In this document: piece by piece, positions 1-7,352 of the stretch
How positions within the stretch are numbered: the stretch's first letter is position 1
Layout of the letters: each line of letters starts with the position of its first letter
Assembly: GCA_937132145.1 (NCBI GenBank)
Contig: CAKZNY010000308.1
Location: 1-8,351, forward strand
Source: an uncultured Paracoccaceae bacterium
GTDB taxonomy: Bacteria; Pseudomonadota; Alphaproteobacteria; Rhodobacterales; Rhodobacteraceae
Reading direction: 5' to 3'
Length of the DNA stretch: 8,351 nucleotides
Translations under genes and position numbers: made by a program
Notes under the pieces: model-generated
Databases searched by the model: none
Told to the model about the DNA's origin: nothing
Seen by the model: only the letters and a program-made list of their open reading frames with translations

Positions 1-2
1 TG

Positions 3-170
3 ATGTCGCGCCACGCCCGCACTTTGAACCGTTTTTGCACAAAATTTTACGCCCTGCACGCGGGGCAATTATTGCCGTGTTCTTCGGCTGAAGAAGCGCA
101 AGATATCCTCGATTACGCAGGCGGATACGGCAACACTTATTGGAACGAGGCCGCCCGCCATGCCGGATAA
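3..170 (+). CDS. C-terminal end of an unrecognised protein, probably in a polysaccharide operon (partial)
   Basis: One frame stays open from the window edge to a TAA at 168-170 and gives 55 residues ending in YGNTYWNEAARHAG. It begins with ATG at 3-5, but no upstream sequence is visible to show a ribosome binding site, so this is most likely an internal methionine of a longer gene running in from the left. The stop codon lies inside the next gene: ATG at 160 and TAA at 168-170 overlap by 11 nt, an arrangement typical of translationally coupled genes. The fragment has a Cys/Ser/Ala-rich middle and an aromatic, acidic end, with no motif I can name. From its neighbours, a capsule or exopolysaccharide biosynthesis or export function is likely, but that is inferred from position only. 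A stand-alone 55-residue protein cannot be excluded. Confidence 0.55.
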   Translation: MSRHARTLNRFCTKFYALHAGQLLPCSSAEEAQDILDYAGGYGNTYWNEAARHAG

Positions 171-990
171 CGCCCCCCTTCAGTCGCCGAGTTTGGCACA
201 GGAACAGGAACGCCTGCGCAAGTGGCGCGAGATACGGCGCCAAGCCGCGGCTGACCCGAACACCGAACGCCTGCGTCAAGCGGACGAGGATCGCAAAACC
301 AGACTGGACCAGTTCGAGACCGATAAGGCGGAACGCATCCGCGCCGCCGAAACCCACCGCCGCGAGGACGCCGAAGCGATCGAGGCCCGTCGCATGGACA
401 AAGCCCGCGCCCATCTCGAAGCCCTCGACGACATCGAAACGGCCCGCGCGATGTTAATAACCGCCCGCCAAAAAACCCGCCGCCTGACGGGGGGGATGTT
501 GGCGATTTTCGTCGGCCTCCCCACCCTGCTGACCGCCGTTTTCTACCTGTTCATCGCCCCGCCGGTTTTCCAGTCAACCAGCACACTTGCCATCGAGGGC
601 GCAATGCCCGCCACGCCGCGCAACCCGTTGTTCAACAATGTTTCAGCCGGACAAACAGCTATGGCCGCGGCCTTCCAGCTTCGTGCGCAAATGCAGGCGC
701 AAACCGGCCTCGCCTTTGAAATGACCATCGATTCCACGCAAGGCCTGTTAACCATAACCACCTCGGCCCCCGATTCCATGCTGGCCTATACGCAAAACGC
801 GGCGTTAATCAAAACCGCCGACACCCTCGCCTTCCCCGCCAGACTAAAAGTCCTCGCCCAGCCAGTCATCCCTGAACGCGCCATATCCCGCGTGTTCTCC
901 AAAACCCTTCTGGCGTTCCTCGTCTGCCTTTCGGTGTTCACCATCAGCGCCATCTTTTTCCAAAGCTTCCGGCATTACGCCCGAAACTGA
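160..990 (+). CDS. Short Wzz/KpsE-like polysaccharide co-polymerase or capsule export inner-membrane protein
   Basis: The 276-residue protein has three visible parts. Residues about 12-107 are very rich in Arg, Lys, Glu, Asp and Ala and should form a long charged helix in the cytoplasm. A first membrane segment covers about 111-133, followed by a periplasmic stretch of about 110 residues beginning APPVFQSTSTLAIEG, and a second membrane segment covers about 247-269. A hydrophobic helix followed by a short beta-like segment of the type xPPxYxSxSTL, and a proline-bearing stretch (P236, P239) just before the second helix, are characteristic of Wzz/KpsE chain-length and export proteins. It is shorter than KpsE (about 380 residues) and lacks the long periplasmic coiled coil of that family. 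The start at 160 has a purine-rich GAACGAGG upstream and overlaps the preceding gene. The UDP-sugar dehydrogenase gene follows 15 nt downstream, supporting a polysaccharide role. The family call rests on topology and weak motif likeness. Confidence 0.6.
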   Translation: MPDNAPLQSPSLAQEQERLRKWREIRRQAAADPNTERLRQADEDRKTRLDQFETDKAERIRAAETHRREDAEAIEARRMDKARAHLEALDDIETARAMLITARQKTRRLTGGMLAIFVGLPTLLTAVFYLFIAPPVFQSTSTLAIEGAMPATPRNPLFNNVSAGQTAMAAAFQLRAQMQAQTGLAFEMTIDSTQGLLTITTSAPDSMLAYTQNAALIKTADTLAFPARLKVLAQPVIPERAISRVFSKTLLAFLVCLSVFTISAIFFQSFRHYARN

Positions 991-992
991 AC

Positions 993-997
993 AGGAG
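993..997 (+). promoter_or_regulatory. Ribosome binding site of the nucleotide-sugar dehydrogenase gene
   Basis: AGGAG lies 8 nt before the ATG at 1006, inside the 15-nt gap after the upstream stop. It fixes the start at 1006; a second ATG at 1010 is out of frame. The site forms a small self-complementary element, AGGA-GTTT-TCCT at 993-1004, which could weakly mask the site, though a 4-bp stem is probably of no consequence. Confidence 0.75.
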
Positions 998-1005
998 TTT
1001 TCCTC

Positions 1006-2331
1006 ATGAATGTTAGCACACCGTTAACGCTTTCAACCGCCCAACCCGTCGCGCCGCTTCGCACAGACGAAACCATTACCATCATCGGCCTTGGCTACGT
1101 TGGCCTGCCCGTTGCCGTCGGCTTTGCCCGCCATTTCACCAATGTCACTGGGTTTGATATAAACAAGACCCGCATATCCGAGCTGAACGAGGGCTTTGAC
1201 AACACCCGCGAAATATCCCGCGCGGAAATCGAGGCCTCGCGCCTTAACGTCACCCACTCCGCCGCCGACCTCGCTAACACCAGTTTTTTCATCGTCACCG
1301 TTCCCACACCAATCGACAAAGGCAAGCGCCCAGACCTGTCGCCGCTGCGCGCCGCCTGCCGTACAATCGCCCCGCATCTGTCCAAAGGCGCAATCGTGGT
1401 GTTTGAATCCACCGTCTACCCCGGTGTTACCGAAGAAATCTGCGGGCCGATCCTTGCCGAAATTTCCGGCCTGCGTTGCGGCATCGACTTCAAACTGGGT
1501 TACAGCCCCGAACGCATCAACCCCGGTGATTCCGAGCACCGCTTGGAAACCATAATCAAAGTTGTCGCCGCGCAAGACGCGGAATCCTTGCAACGGGTGG
1601 CGGATGTGTACGGCACACTCGTCCACGCAGGCATCCACCGCGCGCCCACAATCCGTGTTGCCGAGGCGGCCAAAGTGATCGAAAACACCCAGCGCGACGT
1701 TAACATTGCCTTAATGAACGAGATCGCCATCATCTGCGACCGCCTTGATGTGCGCACCCGCGACGTGATCGAGGCGGCCTCCACCAAGTGGAATTTCCTG
1801 CCCTTCACCCCCGGTCTTGTCGGCGGACATTGCATCGGCGTGGACCCCTATTATCTGACAGCCAAAGCAGAAGAAGTCGGGTATCATTCCGAAGTCATCC
1901 TGTCGGGGCGGCGCGTAAACGATGGCATGGGCGCGTTTATTGCCGCCAAAGCCATCAAGATGCTCGCCTCGCTAAATGTCCCGTTGTCCAGCGCCAAGGT
2001 CGGTGTTCTGGGTTTGACGTTCAAGGAAAACGTGCCGGATTTGCGGAACTCCAAAACCTTCGACGTGCTGGAAGCGCTGTCCGAATTCGGTGTGCGCCCA
2101 ATGGTGCACGACCCGATGGTTAACCGCACCAATATCCCGAAGGGGGCGTATGACTGGGTTGATATAGACGATATGCCTGCGCTCGATCTGGTTATTCTGG
2201 CGGTGTCGCATGATGCGTATTTGGCCGGTAATGTGGCAGAACTGGTGCGTGAAGGCGGGGCCGTCATCGATATTCGATCGGCACTGAAGCTTAGAGATAT
2301 ACCTAAAAACGTTCGGTATTGGAGCCTTTAG
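1006..2331 (+). CDS. tviB: UDP-N-acetylglucosamine 6-dehydrogenase, TviB/WbpA type (nucleotide-sugar dehydrogenase)
   Basis: This 441-residue enzyme belongs to the UDP-glucose/GDP-mannose dehydrogenase family. It oxidises C6 of a UDP-sugar in two NAD-dependent steps to a uronic acid, giving a precursor for capsule or O-antigen. The N-terminal Rossmann motif GLGYVGLP is at 28-35, with D51 probably binding the NAD ribose. ESTVYPG is at 134-140 and GYSPERINPGD at 165-175. The helix carrying K223 and N227 precedes the catalytic cysteine C276 in GGHCIGVDPYYL (273-284). The C-terminal UDP-binding domain has GLTFKENVPDLRNSK at 336-350. The VFESTVYPGVTEE and YSPERINPGD segments are typical of the TviB/WbpA/WbpO branch, which uses UDP-GlcNAc or UDP-GalNAc, rather than the Ugd branch. 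The exact substrate epimer cannot be read from the sequence. It is the last gene of the plus-strand cluster, and its TAG overlaps the stop of the opposing gene by 4 nt. Confidence 0.93.
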   Translation: MNVSTPLTLSTAQPVAPLRTDETITIIGLGYVGLPVAVGFARHFTNVTGFDINKTRISELNEGFDNTREISRAEIEASRLNVTHSAADLANTSFFIVTVPTPIDKGKRPDLSPLRAACRTIAPHLSKGAIVVFESTVYPGVTEEICGPILAEISGLRCGIDFKLGYSPERINPGDSEHRLETIIKVVAAQDAESLQRVADVYGTLVHAGIHRAPTIRVAEAAKVIENTQRDVNIALMNEIAIICDRLDVRTRDVIEAASTKWNFLPFTPGLVGGHCIGVDPYYLTAKAEEVGYHSEVILSGRRVNDGMGAFIAAKAIKMLASLNVPLSSAKVGVLGLTFKENVPDLRNSKTFDVLEALSEFGVRPMVHDPMVNRTNIPKGAYDWVDIDDMPALDLVILAVSHDAYLAGNVAELVREGGAVIDIRSALKLRDIPKNVRYWSL

Positions 2332-2354
2332 TTCAGGTACTCCGCCCCCAATAC
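2316..2354. other. Inverted repeat spanning the convergent stop codons, possible transcript-end hairpin
   Basis: GTATTGG at 2316-2322 is complementary to CCAATAC at 2348-2354, leaving a 25-nt loop that contains both stop codons. Just inside, GGAG (2321-2324) and CTCC (2340-2343) offer an alternative pairing. There is no room between the genes for a normal terminator, so any hairpin must lie within coding sequence, as this one does. No run of T follows on either strand, so it is not a classical intrinsic terminator and may be chance. Confidence 0.25.
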
Positions 2355-3020
2355 AGGGCCGAAATCCTTCGCCTGAACCAAAACCACATACTTGCTGTCA
2401 CCCATAATTGACGTGCGAACGGTAACATCGGTTCTGCCGTTCCAGTTGGCGATCCATGTCATTTCTTCGACGACATTAACATAATCGATAGTCCGGCCCG
2501 CATTCTCGCCACGGGGGATACTGGTCGTCGCTTCCGGAATAATACGGACAAGGAAAATATCCGCGGCGGGCAATCTGGCGGTCAGCGCGGAAACTGTGAT
2601 ATTAGCCGTATCGCCAGACGTGCTCAGGGCGATTTCAAGCAGCGGTGTTTCGGCCTGAAACTGGTCCACGTACATACGGATTTTACGCTCGTTACTTCCG
2701 ACAATCTGCGCCTCTCCGTTAATGACGGCTTGGGGCGTGTAAAGCGTTCGCAAGTTCCAGCGGTCACGATATCCCTTCTGGCGCTCGGTGTTTTCAGGGC
2801 TCGAAAATTCGTCTTTCCAACCCAGATAATCCCAATAATCCACATGCCAACCCAACACGATCACCCCGTCTTCCACCGAAAGTTCGCGCAGAATCTCGTC
2901 CGCAGGCGGGCAGGAACTGCACCCTTGCGAGGTAAACAGCTCCACCACAACATTCTGTGCTAAAGCGGCGGTCGGCAGCCAAAGACTTAAGGCGACGGTA
3001 AGGATTTTAGTAAAACGCAT
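2328..3020 (-). CDS. Secreted DUF1223 family protein, thioredoxin-like fold
   Basis: From the start at 3020 the protein has 230 residues. A Sec signal peptide occupies 1-21: R2 and K5, a hydrophobic core ILTVALSLWLP, then an ALA|Q cleavage site. The mature part opens with VVVELFTSQGCSSCPPADE, in which C34 and C37 form a CxxC redox-like motif, followed by LGWHVDYWDYLGWKDEFS (56-73) and LYTPQAVING (93-102), where P96 matches a thioredoxin cis-proline position. These are hallmarks of DUF1223, a periplasmic family of unknown substrate; a thiol-disulfide role is inferred only. The frame stays open upstream to an ATG at 3083, but the ATG at 3020 has CGGAG 5 nt before it and places the signal peptide at the N-terminus, and the longer form would run through the putative promoter. 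Its stop overlaps that of the opposing dehydrogenase gene. It is probably a single-gene unit. Confidence 0.88.
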   Translation of the reverse strand: MRFTKILTVALSLWLPTAALAQNVVVELFTSQGCSSCPPADEILRELSVEDGVIVLGWHVDYWDYLGWKDEFSSPENTERQKGYRDRWNLRTLYTPQAVINGEAQIVGSNERKIRMYVDQFQAETPLLEIALSTSGDTANITVSALTARLPAADIFLVRIIPEATTSIPRGENAGRTIDYVNVVEEMTWIANWNGRTDVTVRTSIMGDSKYVVLVQAKDFGPVLGAEYLN

Positions 3021-3025
3021 CGAGA

Positions 3026-3030
3026 CTCCG
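3026..3030 (-). promoter_or_regulatory. Ribosome binding site choosing the 3020 start of the DUF1223 gene
   Basis: Read on the minus strand, CGGAG ends 5 nt before the ATG at 3020. Neither upstream in-frame ATG (3035, 3083) has as good a site together with an N-terminal signal peptide. Confidence 0.7.
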
Positions 3031-3034
3031 AACA

Positions 3035-3071
3035 TTGAGGGTTGTCTACTTGATACAAATAAATCCCTCAA
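3035..3071. repeat. Inverted repeat TTGAGGG-N23-CCCTCAA in the DUF1223 leader
   Basis: TTGAGGG at 3035-3041 and CCCTCAA at 3065-3071 are perfect complements separated by 23 nt. AACATT is also present as a direct repeat at 3031-3036 and 3070-3075, each copy touching one arm. The element lies between the DUF1223 start and the prpE stop and overlaps the putative -10 and transcription start. It could be an operator for a dimeric regulator or a leader hairpin. The loop is too long, and the T-tract absent, for a good prpE terminator. Confidence 0.35.
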
Positions 3072-3083
3072 CATTCCAGTCAA
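3056..3083 (-). promoter_or_regulatory. Possible sigma-70 type promoter of the DUF1223 gene
   Basis: On the minus strand, TTGACT (3083-3078) matches the -35 consensus at five of six positions. A spacer of 16 nt leads to TATTTG (3061-3056), a weak -10 element. Transcription would begin around 3050, leaving a leader of about 30 nt that contains the CGGAG site. The overlapping inverted repeat at 3035-3071 covers the -10 region. The -35 is convincing and the -10 is poor, so this is tentative. Confidence 0.35.
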
Positions 3084-3101
3084 GCCTTCGCGAGCATAAG
3101 T

Positions 3102-5003
3102 TTACTTCGTGGTACCGCCCGCATAACCAAGCGTTTTCAGCGCCTCCGCAATTTCGTCCAGAACAACGGGATCATCAATCGTTGCAGGCATTTTCCACGG
3201 TGTCTCATCGGCGATATTAACCATAGTTCCACGCATAATTTTTCCCGAACGCGTTTTGGGCAACCGATCCACCACCAACGCCAGTTTGAATGCGGCCACT
3301 GGTCCTATTTTCTCGCGCACCAGTTTGATAACTTCGGCGACAACTTCACTGTGTGGACGGTTAACACCATTGTTTAGACACACAAACCCAAGCGGCAACT
3401 GCCCCTTCAACTGGTCCCCGACCCCGATCACAGCACATTCGGCAACATCTGGATGCGCGGCCAAAATCTCTTCCATCGCGCCCGTTGAAAGGCGGTGACC
3501 AGCCACGTTGATCACATCGTCCGTGCGGGCCATGATGTAGATGTATCCATCCTCGTCGATAATCCCCGCATCACCGGTTTCGTAATACCCCGGAAAGGTA
3601 TCCAGATAACTTTTAAAGAACCGGTCTTCGGCATTCCAAAGTGTCGGCAATGTACCTGGGGGCAGCGGCAGTTTGATCGCAACGGCGCCCAACTCTCCGG
3701 CAGGTAACTGGTGGCCATCGCTGTCCAAAACCTGCACATCGTATCCGGGCATCGCAACCGTTGGCGAGCCGAGCTTCATCGGCAACGCCTCTAACCCCAG
3801 TGGATTTGCGGCAATAGAATACCCCGTTTCCGTCTGCCACCAGTGGTCCACCACCGGAATACCAAGATGGTCCTGCGCCCAGATAATCGTATCAGGATCA
3901 GCACGTTCACCCGCCAGATACAGGGCTTTTAGACAACTTAGGTCGTATTTCTTAATGAATTCTCCGGTCGGGTCTTCGCGTTTGATCGCCCTGAAAGCGG
4001 TCGGGGCGGTGAAGAAGGACACAACCTTGTGCTCCTCTATCACACGCCAGAACGTACCTGCGTCAGGGGTTCCAACGGGTTTGCCCTCGAATACAATCGT
4101 CGTGGCGCCGTAAATCAGCGGCGCGTAGCAGATATAGGAATGCCCGACGACCCAGCCAACATCCGAGGCCGCCCAGAACACATCGCCCGGCTTCACATTA
4201 TAGATGTTTTTCATGGTCCAGTGCAGCGCAACCATATGCCCGCCGCTTGGGCGCACCACACCTTTGGGCTGGCCCGTCGTGCCGGAAGTATAAAGGATAT
4301 ACAGCGGATCCGCCCCGCCAATTGGCACACATTCGGCAGGCTCGACGCCTTTTTGCACTTCGAACCAGTCGAAATCCCGCCCCTCGATCATTTCCGCCCG
4401 CGCCTGTTCACGCTGAAGGATAATGGTGAATTCAGGCTTATGGGTTGCCAAATCAATCGCACCATCGAGCAGCGGTTTGTATTTAATCACCCGCCCCGGC
4501 TCTATCCCGCAAGAGGCCGCGATAATCGCCTTGGGCGTTGCATCATCAATCCGCACCGCCAGCTCGTGTGCCGCAAATCCACCGAATACGACGGAATGCA
4601 CGGCCCCGATACGCGCACAGGCCAGCATGGCGTTCAACGCCTCGGGAACCATCGGCATATAGATCAGCACGCGGTCACCCTTGCCGATGCCTTTGGCTTT
4701 CAGTGCGCCCGCCAGCAAGGCGACCTGATCGGTCAGCTCCGCATAGGTGATTTTGCGTTTCGTACCCGTAATCGGGCTGTCGTAAATGATAGCAGTCTGC
4801 GCACCACGCCCCGCCTCGACGTGCCGGTCCAGCGCATTGTAACAAGTGTTGGCCTCACCATCCGTGTACCACTCGTACAAAGGCGCATTGCTGGAATCCA
4901 GCGCATACGTCGGTTTTTTGGTCCAGCTTATCGCCTCGGCGGCTTCCATCCAAAATGCCTCGGGGTCGGCTTTCCAGCCGTCATATACCGATTTGTAACT
5001 CAT
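3102..5003 (-). CDS. prpE: Propionyl-CoA synthetase (propionate-CoA ligase, AMP-forming)
   Basis: This 633-residue ANL-superfamily ligase activates propionate with ATP and CoA to propionyl-CoA through an acyl-adenylate in the cytoplasm. An acetyl-CoA-synthetase N-terminal domain begins YDGWKADPEAFW (7-18). The segment GGFAAHELAVRIDDATPK (141-158) is typical of PrpE and ACSS3 rather than Acs. The ATP-binding P-loop YTSGTTGQPKG is at 238-248, the adenine/acyl pocket motif DHWWQTETG at 386-394, the ribose-binding YETGDAG at 474-480 and the hinge region GHRLSTGAMEE at 502-512. The C-terminal RLPKTRSGKIMRG (580-592) carries the catalytic, acetylation-prone lysine K588. Length matches E. coli PrpE (about 628). 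The ATG at 5003 is preceded by TAGGAG at 5015-5010. The gene follows maeB by 41 nt on the same strand, with no clear promoter between. Some activity on acetate is likely in vivo. Confidence 0.93.
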   Translation of the reverse strand: MSYKSVYDGWKADPEAFWMEAAEAISWTKKPTYALDSSNAPLYEWYTDGEANTCYNALDRHVEAGRGAQTAIIYDSPITGTKRKITYAELTDQVALLAGALKAKGIGKGDRVLIYMPMVPEALNAMLACARIGAVHSVVFGGFAAHELAVRIDDATPKAIIAASCGIEPGRVIKYKPLLDGAIDLATHKPEFTIILQREQARAEMIEGRDFDWFEVQKGVEPAECVPIGGADPLYILYTSGTTGQPKGVVRPSGGHMVALHWTMKNIYNVKPGDVFWAASDVGWVVGHSYICYAPLIYGATTIVFEGKPVGTPDAGTFWRVIEEHKVVSFFTAPTAFRAIKREDPTGEFIKKYDLSCLKALYLAGERADPDTIIWAQDHLGIPVVDHWWQTETGYSIAANPLGLEALPMKLGSPTVAMPGYDVQVLDSDGHQLPAGELGAVAIKLPLPPGTLPTLWNAEDRFFKSYLDTFPGYYETGDAGIIDEDGYIYIMARTDDVINVAGHRLSTGAMEEILAAHPDVAECAVIGVGDQLKGQLPLGFVCLNNGVNRPHSEVVAEVIKLVREKIGPVAAFKLALVVDRLPKTRSGKIMRGTMVNIADETPWKMPATIDDPVVLDEIAEALKTLGYAGGTTK

Positions 5004-5009
5004 GTTATT

Positions 5010-5015
5010 CTCCTA
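5010..5015 (-). promoter_or_regulatory. Ribosome binding site of prpE
   Basis: TAGGAG on the minus strand sits 6 nt before the ATG at 5003, within the 41-nt gap after maeB. The gap also holds CTCC (minus-strand sense, near 5034-5031) that could pair with the GGAG of this site, but the stem would be only 4 bp. No promoter-like pair was found in the gap, so prpE probably depends on maeB transcription. Confidence 0.7.
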
Positions 5016-5044
5016 TGATCCGGCCCCTACGGAGTGATCGTTTA

Positions 5045-7324
5045 TTATTCGTATACTTTGACAGGCGTCCCGGCGAGTGCTGCGATATTCAGCAAACCGC
5101 GCGCCGTGATCGAGGGTGTAACGATGTGCGCCCTGTTGCCCATCCCCATCAAAATCGGCCCGACTTCCAGCCCGTTTGCCGACATTTTCAGGATATTGCG
5201 AACCGCACTGGCCGCATCGGAATTGGCGAAAACCAGCACATTGGCCGCCCCGTCGTAGCGCGAATTCGGATAAATCTTGCGGCGCAGTTTCTCATCGAGC
5301 GCCGCATCGGTGTGCATCTCGCCCTCGTAGACGAAATCGAGGTCCATGCCATCCAGAATATCAATCGCCTCGCGCATCCGACAGGCGGATGCGGTCGGCA
5401 GGTTCCCGAATTGCGAATGCGAACACAACGCCACCTTTGGTTCCAGACCAAAGCGATGCACATGGCGTGCGGTCGCCACCACCGTGTCCGCCATCTGCTG
5501 CGCGGTGGGTTCAGAATTCACATGCGTATCCGCGATAAACAGCGGCCCGTCTTCCAAAATCATCAGCGACAACGCACCAATAGCCCGCAACTGGTCTGTG
5601 CCCAGAACTTCCTGAACATATTTCAAATGCCACAAATATTGCCCGAAGGTTCCGCAAATCAGACTATCCGCATCCCCGCGGTGCACCATCACAGCACCAA
5701 TCGCCGTGGTGTTGGTCCGCATAATCGCCTTGGCAAGTTCCGGCGTTACGCCGCGCCTTTGCATGATATCGTGGTAAGTGCCCCAGTAATCGCGAAAACG
5801 CGGGTCGTTTTGGGGGTTAACCAGTTCAAAATCGCGACCTTCCTTGATGGGCAGGCCGAATTTTTCGCACCGCGCCTCAATAACGTCGGGGCGGCCGATC
5901 AGGATCGGCTTGCCGGTCATCTCTTCGACCATGGCGTGAGCGGCACGAAGCACACGCTCGCTTTCGCCCTCGGCAAACACGATTTTTCGCATCGCGTTTT
6001 TTGCAACCGCAAATACCGGACGCATAATAAGCGCAGATTTGAACACGGACCCGTCGAGCTTTTGTTTATACGCCACCATATCCGTGATCGGGCGACTCGC
6101 GACACCGCTTTCCATCGCCGCCTTGACAACTGCGCAGGACACAACCGCCAGAAGGCGGGGATCGAAAGGTTTCGGGATCAGGTATTCAGGACCAAATTTC
6201 AGGCTCTCGTCCTTGTAAACCGCCGCCGCCACAGCACTGGTAGAGGCCCGCGCCAGTGCCGCGATCCCTTCAACACAGGCGATTTCCATAGCGTCGTTGA
6301 TCGTGGTTGCCCCCACATCAAGCGCGCCGCGGAATATGAAAGGGAAACACAGGACGTTGTTAACCTGATTAGGGAAATCCGAGCGCCCCGTGGCGATAAT
6401 AGCATCGGGTGCTACCGCGCGAACCGCATCCGGCATAATCTCGGGTGTTGGATTGGCCAGCGCAAAAATAATCGGCTGCGAGGTCATCTTCACAACCATT
6501 TCCGGCTTCAAAACGCCTGGGCCAGATAGCCCCAGAAACAAATCCGCGCCATCGATCACATCGCCAAGCGTGCGTTTATCGCTATCCTGTGCAAATTCGG
6601 CCTTCTGCGGCGTCATTTCCTCGGTCCGGCCTTTGTAGACTAGCCCCGCAATGTCACACAGCCAGACGTTCTCGCGTTTTACACCCAGTTTCAACAGCAT
6701 GTTCAGGCAGGCAATCCCCGCCGCCCCGCCACCAGTAGATACAACCTTGATGTCTTCGAATTTCTTGCCCGTGACATACAACGCATTGGTCGCCGCCGCG
6801 CCCACAACGATCGCGGTGCCGTGCTGGTCGTCGTGGAAAACCGGAATACCCATACGCTCACGACATAGTTTTTCAACAATAAAACACTCGGGTGCTTTGA
6901 TGTCTTCAAGGTTGATCGCGCCAAACGTCGGCTCCATCGCCGTGATAATATCGGCCAGTTTTTCGGGGTCGCTTTCGTCCAGTTCAATGTCAAAACAATC
7001 GATATTGGCGAACTTTTTGAACAGGACGGCCTTGCCCTCCATGATCGGCTTGGAGGCCAGCGCCCCGATGTTCCCCAACCCCAGCGCCGCCGAGCCATTG
7101 GTAACAACCGCCACCAAATTCGCCCGCGCAGTATACCGCGCAGCTGTGGCCGGATCTTTGCTGATCTCGAGACACGCCTCGGCCACACCGGGGGAGTACG
7201 CCCGCGACAAATCCCGGCCATTCGCCAAGGGTTTCGTCGCGCGAATTTCCAGTTTCCCCGGCTTGGGAAACTCGTGGTAATCAAGCGCTGCTTGGCGGGC
7301 GGATTTCTGACGTTCTTCGGTCAA
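5045..7324 (-). CDS. maeB: Malic enzyme with C-terminal phosphotransacetylase-like domain (MaeB type)
   Basis: The enzyme decarboxylates malate oxidatively to pyruvate and CO2, feeding gluconeogenesis and NAD(P)H supply. From the TTG at 7324 it has 759 residues, the usual length of this chimeric family. The N-terminal malic domain shows YSPGVAE (43-49), the lysine-rich GKAVLFKKFANID (97-109), metal-ligand acidic residues in NLEDIKAPE (138-146) and DDQHGTA (165-171). The dinucleotide-binding domain has STGGGAAGIA (196-205), ANPTPEI (290-296) and TGRSDFPNQVNN (312-323). From about residue 440 the chain matches phosphate acetyl/butyryltransferase; in E. coli MaeB this part lacks transferase activity and mediates allosteric control by acetyl-CoA. 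NAD versus NADP preference cannot be decided, since rhizobial enzymes of both types share this architecture. The frame is open to a TTG at 7372, but AGGAG before 7324 and a promoter in the gap favour the shorter form. Confidence 0.93.
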   Translation of the reverse strand: MTEERQKSARQAALDYHEFPKPGKLEIRATKPLANGRDLSRAYSPGVAEACLEISKDPATAARYTARANLVAVVTNGSAALGLGNIGALASKPIMEGKAVLFKKFANIDCFDIELDESDPEKLADIITAMEPTFGAINLEDIKAPECFIVEKLCRERMGIPVFHDDQHGTAIVVGAAATNALYVTGKKFEDIKVVSTGGGAAGIACLNMLLKLGVKRENVWLCDIAGLVYKGRTEEMTPQKAEFAQDSDKRTLGDVIDGADLFLGLSGPGVLKPEMVVKMTSQPIIFALANPTPEIMPDAVRAVAPDAIIATGRSDFPNQVNNVLCFPFIFRGALDVGATTINDAMEIACVEGIAALARASTSAVAAAVYKDESLKFGPEYLIPKPFDPRLLAVVSCAVVKAAMESGVASRPITDMVAYKQKLDGSVFKSALIMRPVFAVAKNAMRKIVFAEGESERVLRAAHAMVEEMTGKPILIGRPDVIEARCEKFGLPIKEGRDFELVNPQNDPRFRDYWGTYHDIMQRRGVTPELAKAIMRTNTTAIGAVMVHRGDADSLICGTFGQYLWHLKYVQEVLGTDQLRAIGALSLMILEDGPLFIADTHVNSEPTAQQMADTVVATARHVHRFGLEPKVALCSHSQFGNLPTASACRMREAIDILDGMDLDFVYEGEMHTDAALDEKLRRKIYPNSRYDGAANVLVFANSDAASAVRNILKMSANGLEVGPILMGMGNRAHIVTPSITARGLLNIAALAGTPVKVYE

Positions 7325-7331
7325 TTCAAGA

Positions 7332-7336
7332 CTCCT
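7332..7336 (-). promoter_or_regulatory. Ribosome binding site fixing the TTG start of maeB
   Basis: On the minus strand AGGAG lies 7 nt before TTG at 7324-7322. The alternative in-frame TTG at 7372 lies just upstream of the -10 element of the putative promoter, ahead of the expected transcription start, so it could not be translated from that transcript. The coding sequence then begins MTEERQKSARQAALDYHEFP, like other family members. Confidence 0.7.
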
Positions 7337-7352
7337 ATGCTGATATTCGGGC

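Noticed and set aside
1033..1638. Open frame of about 200 codons on the minus strand opposite the UDP-sugar dehydrogenase gene
   Set aside because: Gly/Val/Asp-rich translation lying wholly antisense to a conserved enzyme; no start signal or motif.
3035..3071. Rho-independent terminator after prpE
   Set aside because: A 7-bp stem with a 23-nt loop and no following T-run does not meet the usual pattern; it was kept only as an inverted repeat.
3021..3083. N-terminal extension of the DUF1223 protein to an ATG at 3083
   Set aside because: It would put 21 extra residues ahead of a clear signal peptide and cover a likely -35 element; the ATG at 3020 has its own CGGAG site.
4029..5018. Open frame of about 330 codons on the plus strand opposite prpE
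   Set aside because: Low-complexity Arg/His-rich translation, antisense to prpE, without a ribosome binding site or family features.
4955..6529. Open frame of about 520 codons on the plus strand opposite maeB and the start of prpE
   Set aside because: It is antisense to two confidently identified enzymes, its product is rich in His, Arg, Asn and Gln with no recognisable motif, and such frames arise from GC-rich codon bias on the coding strand.
6651..7280. Open frame of about 210 codons on the plus strand opposite the 5' half of maeB
   Set aside because: Ser/Ala/Pro-rich shadow of the malic enzyme frame, with no domain or start site.
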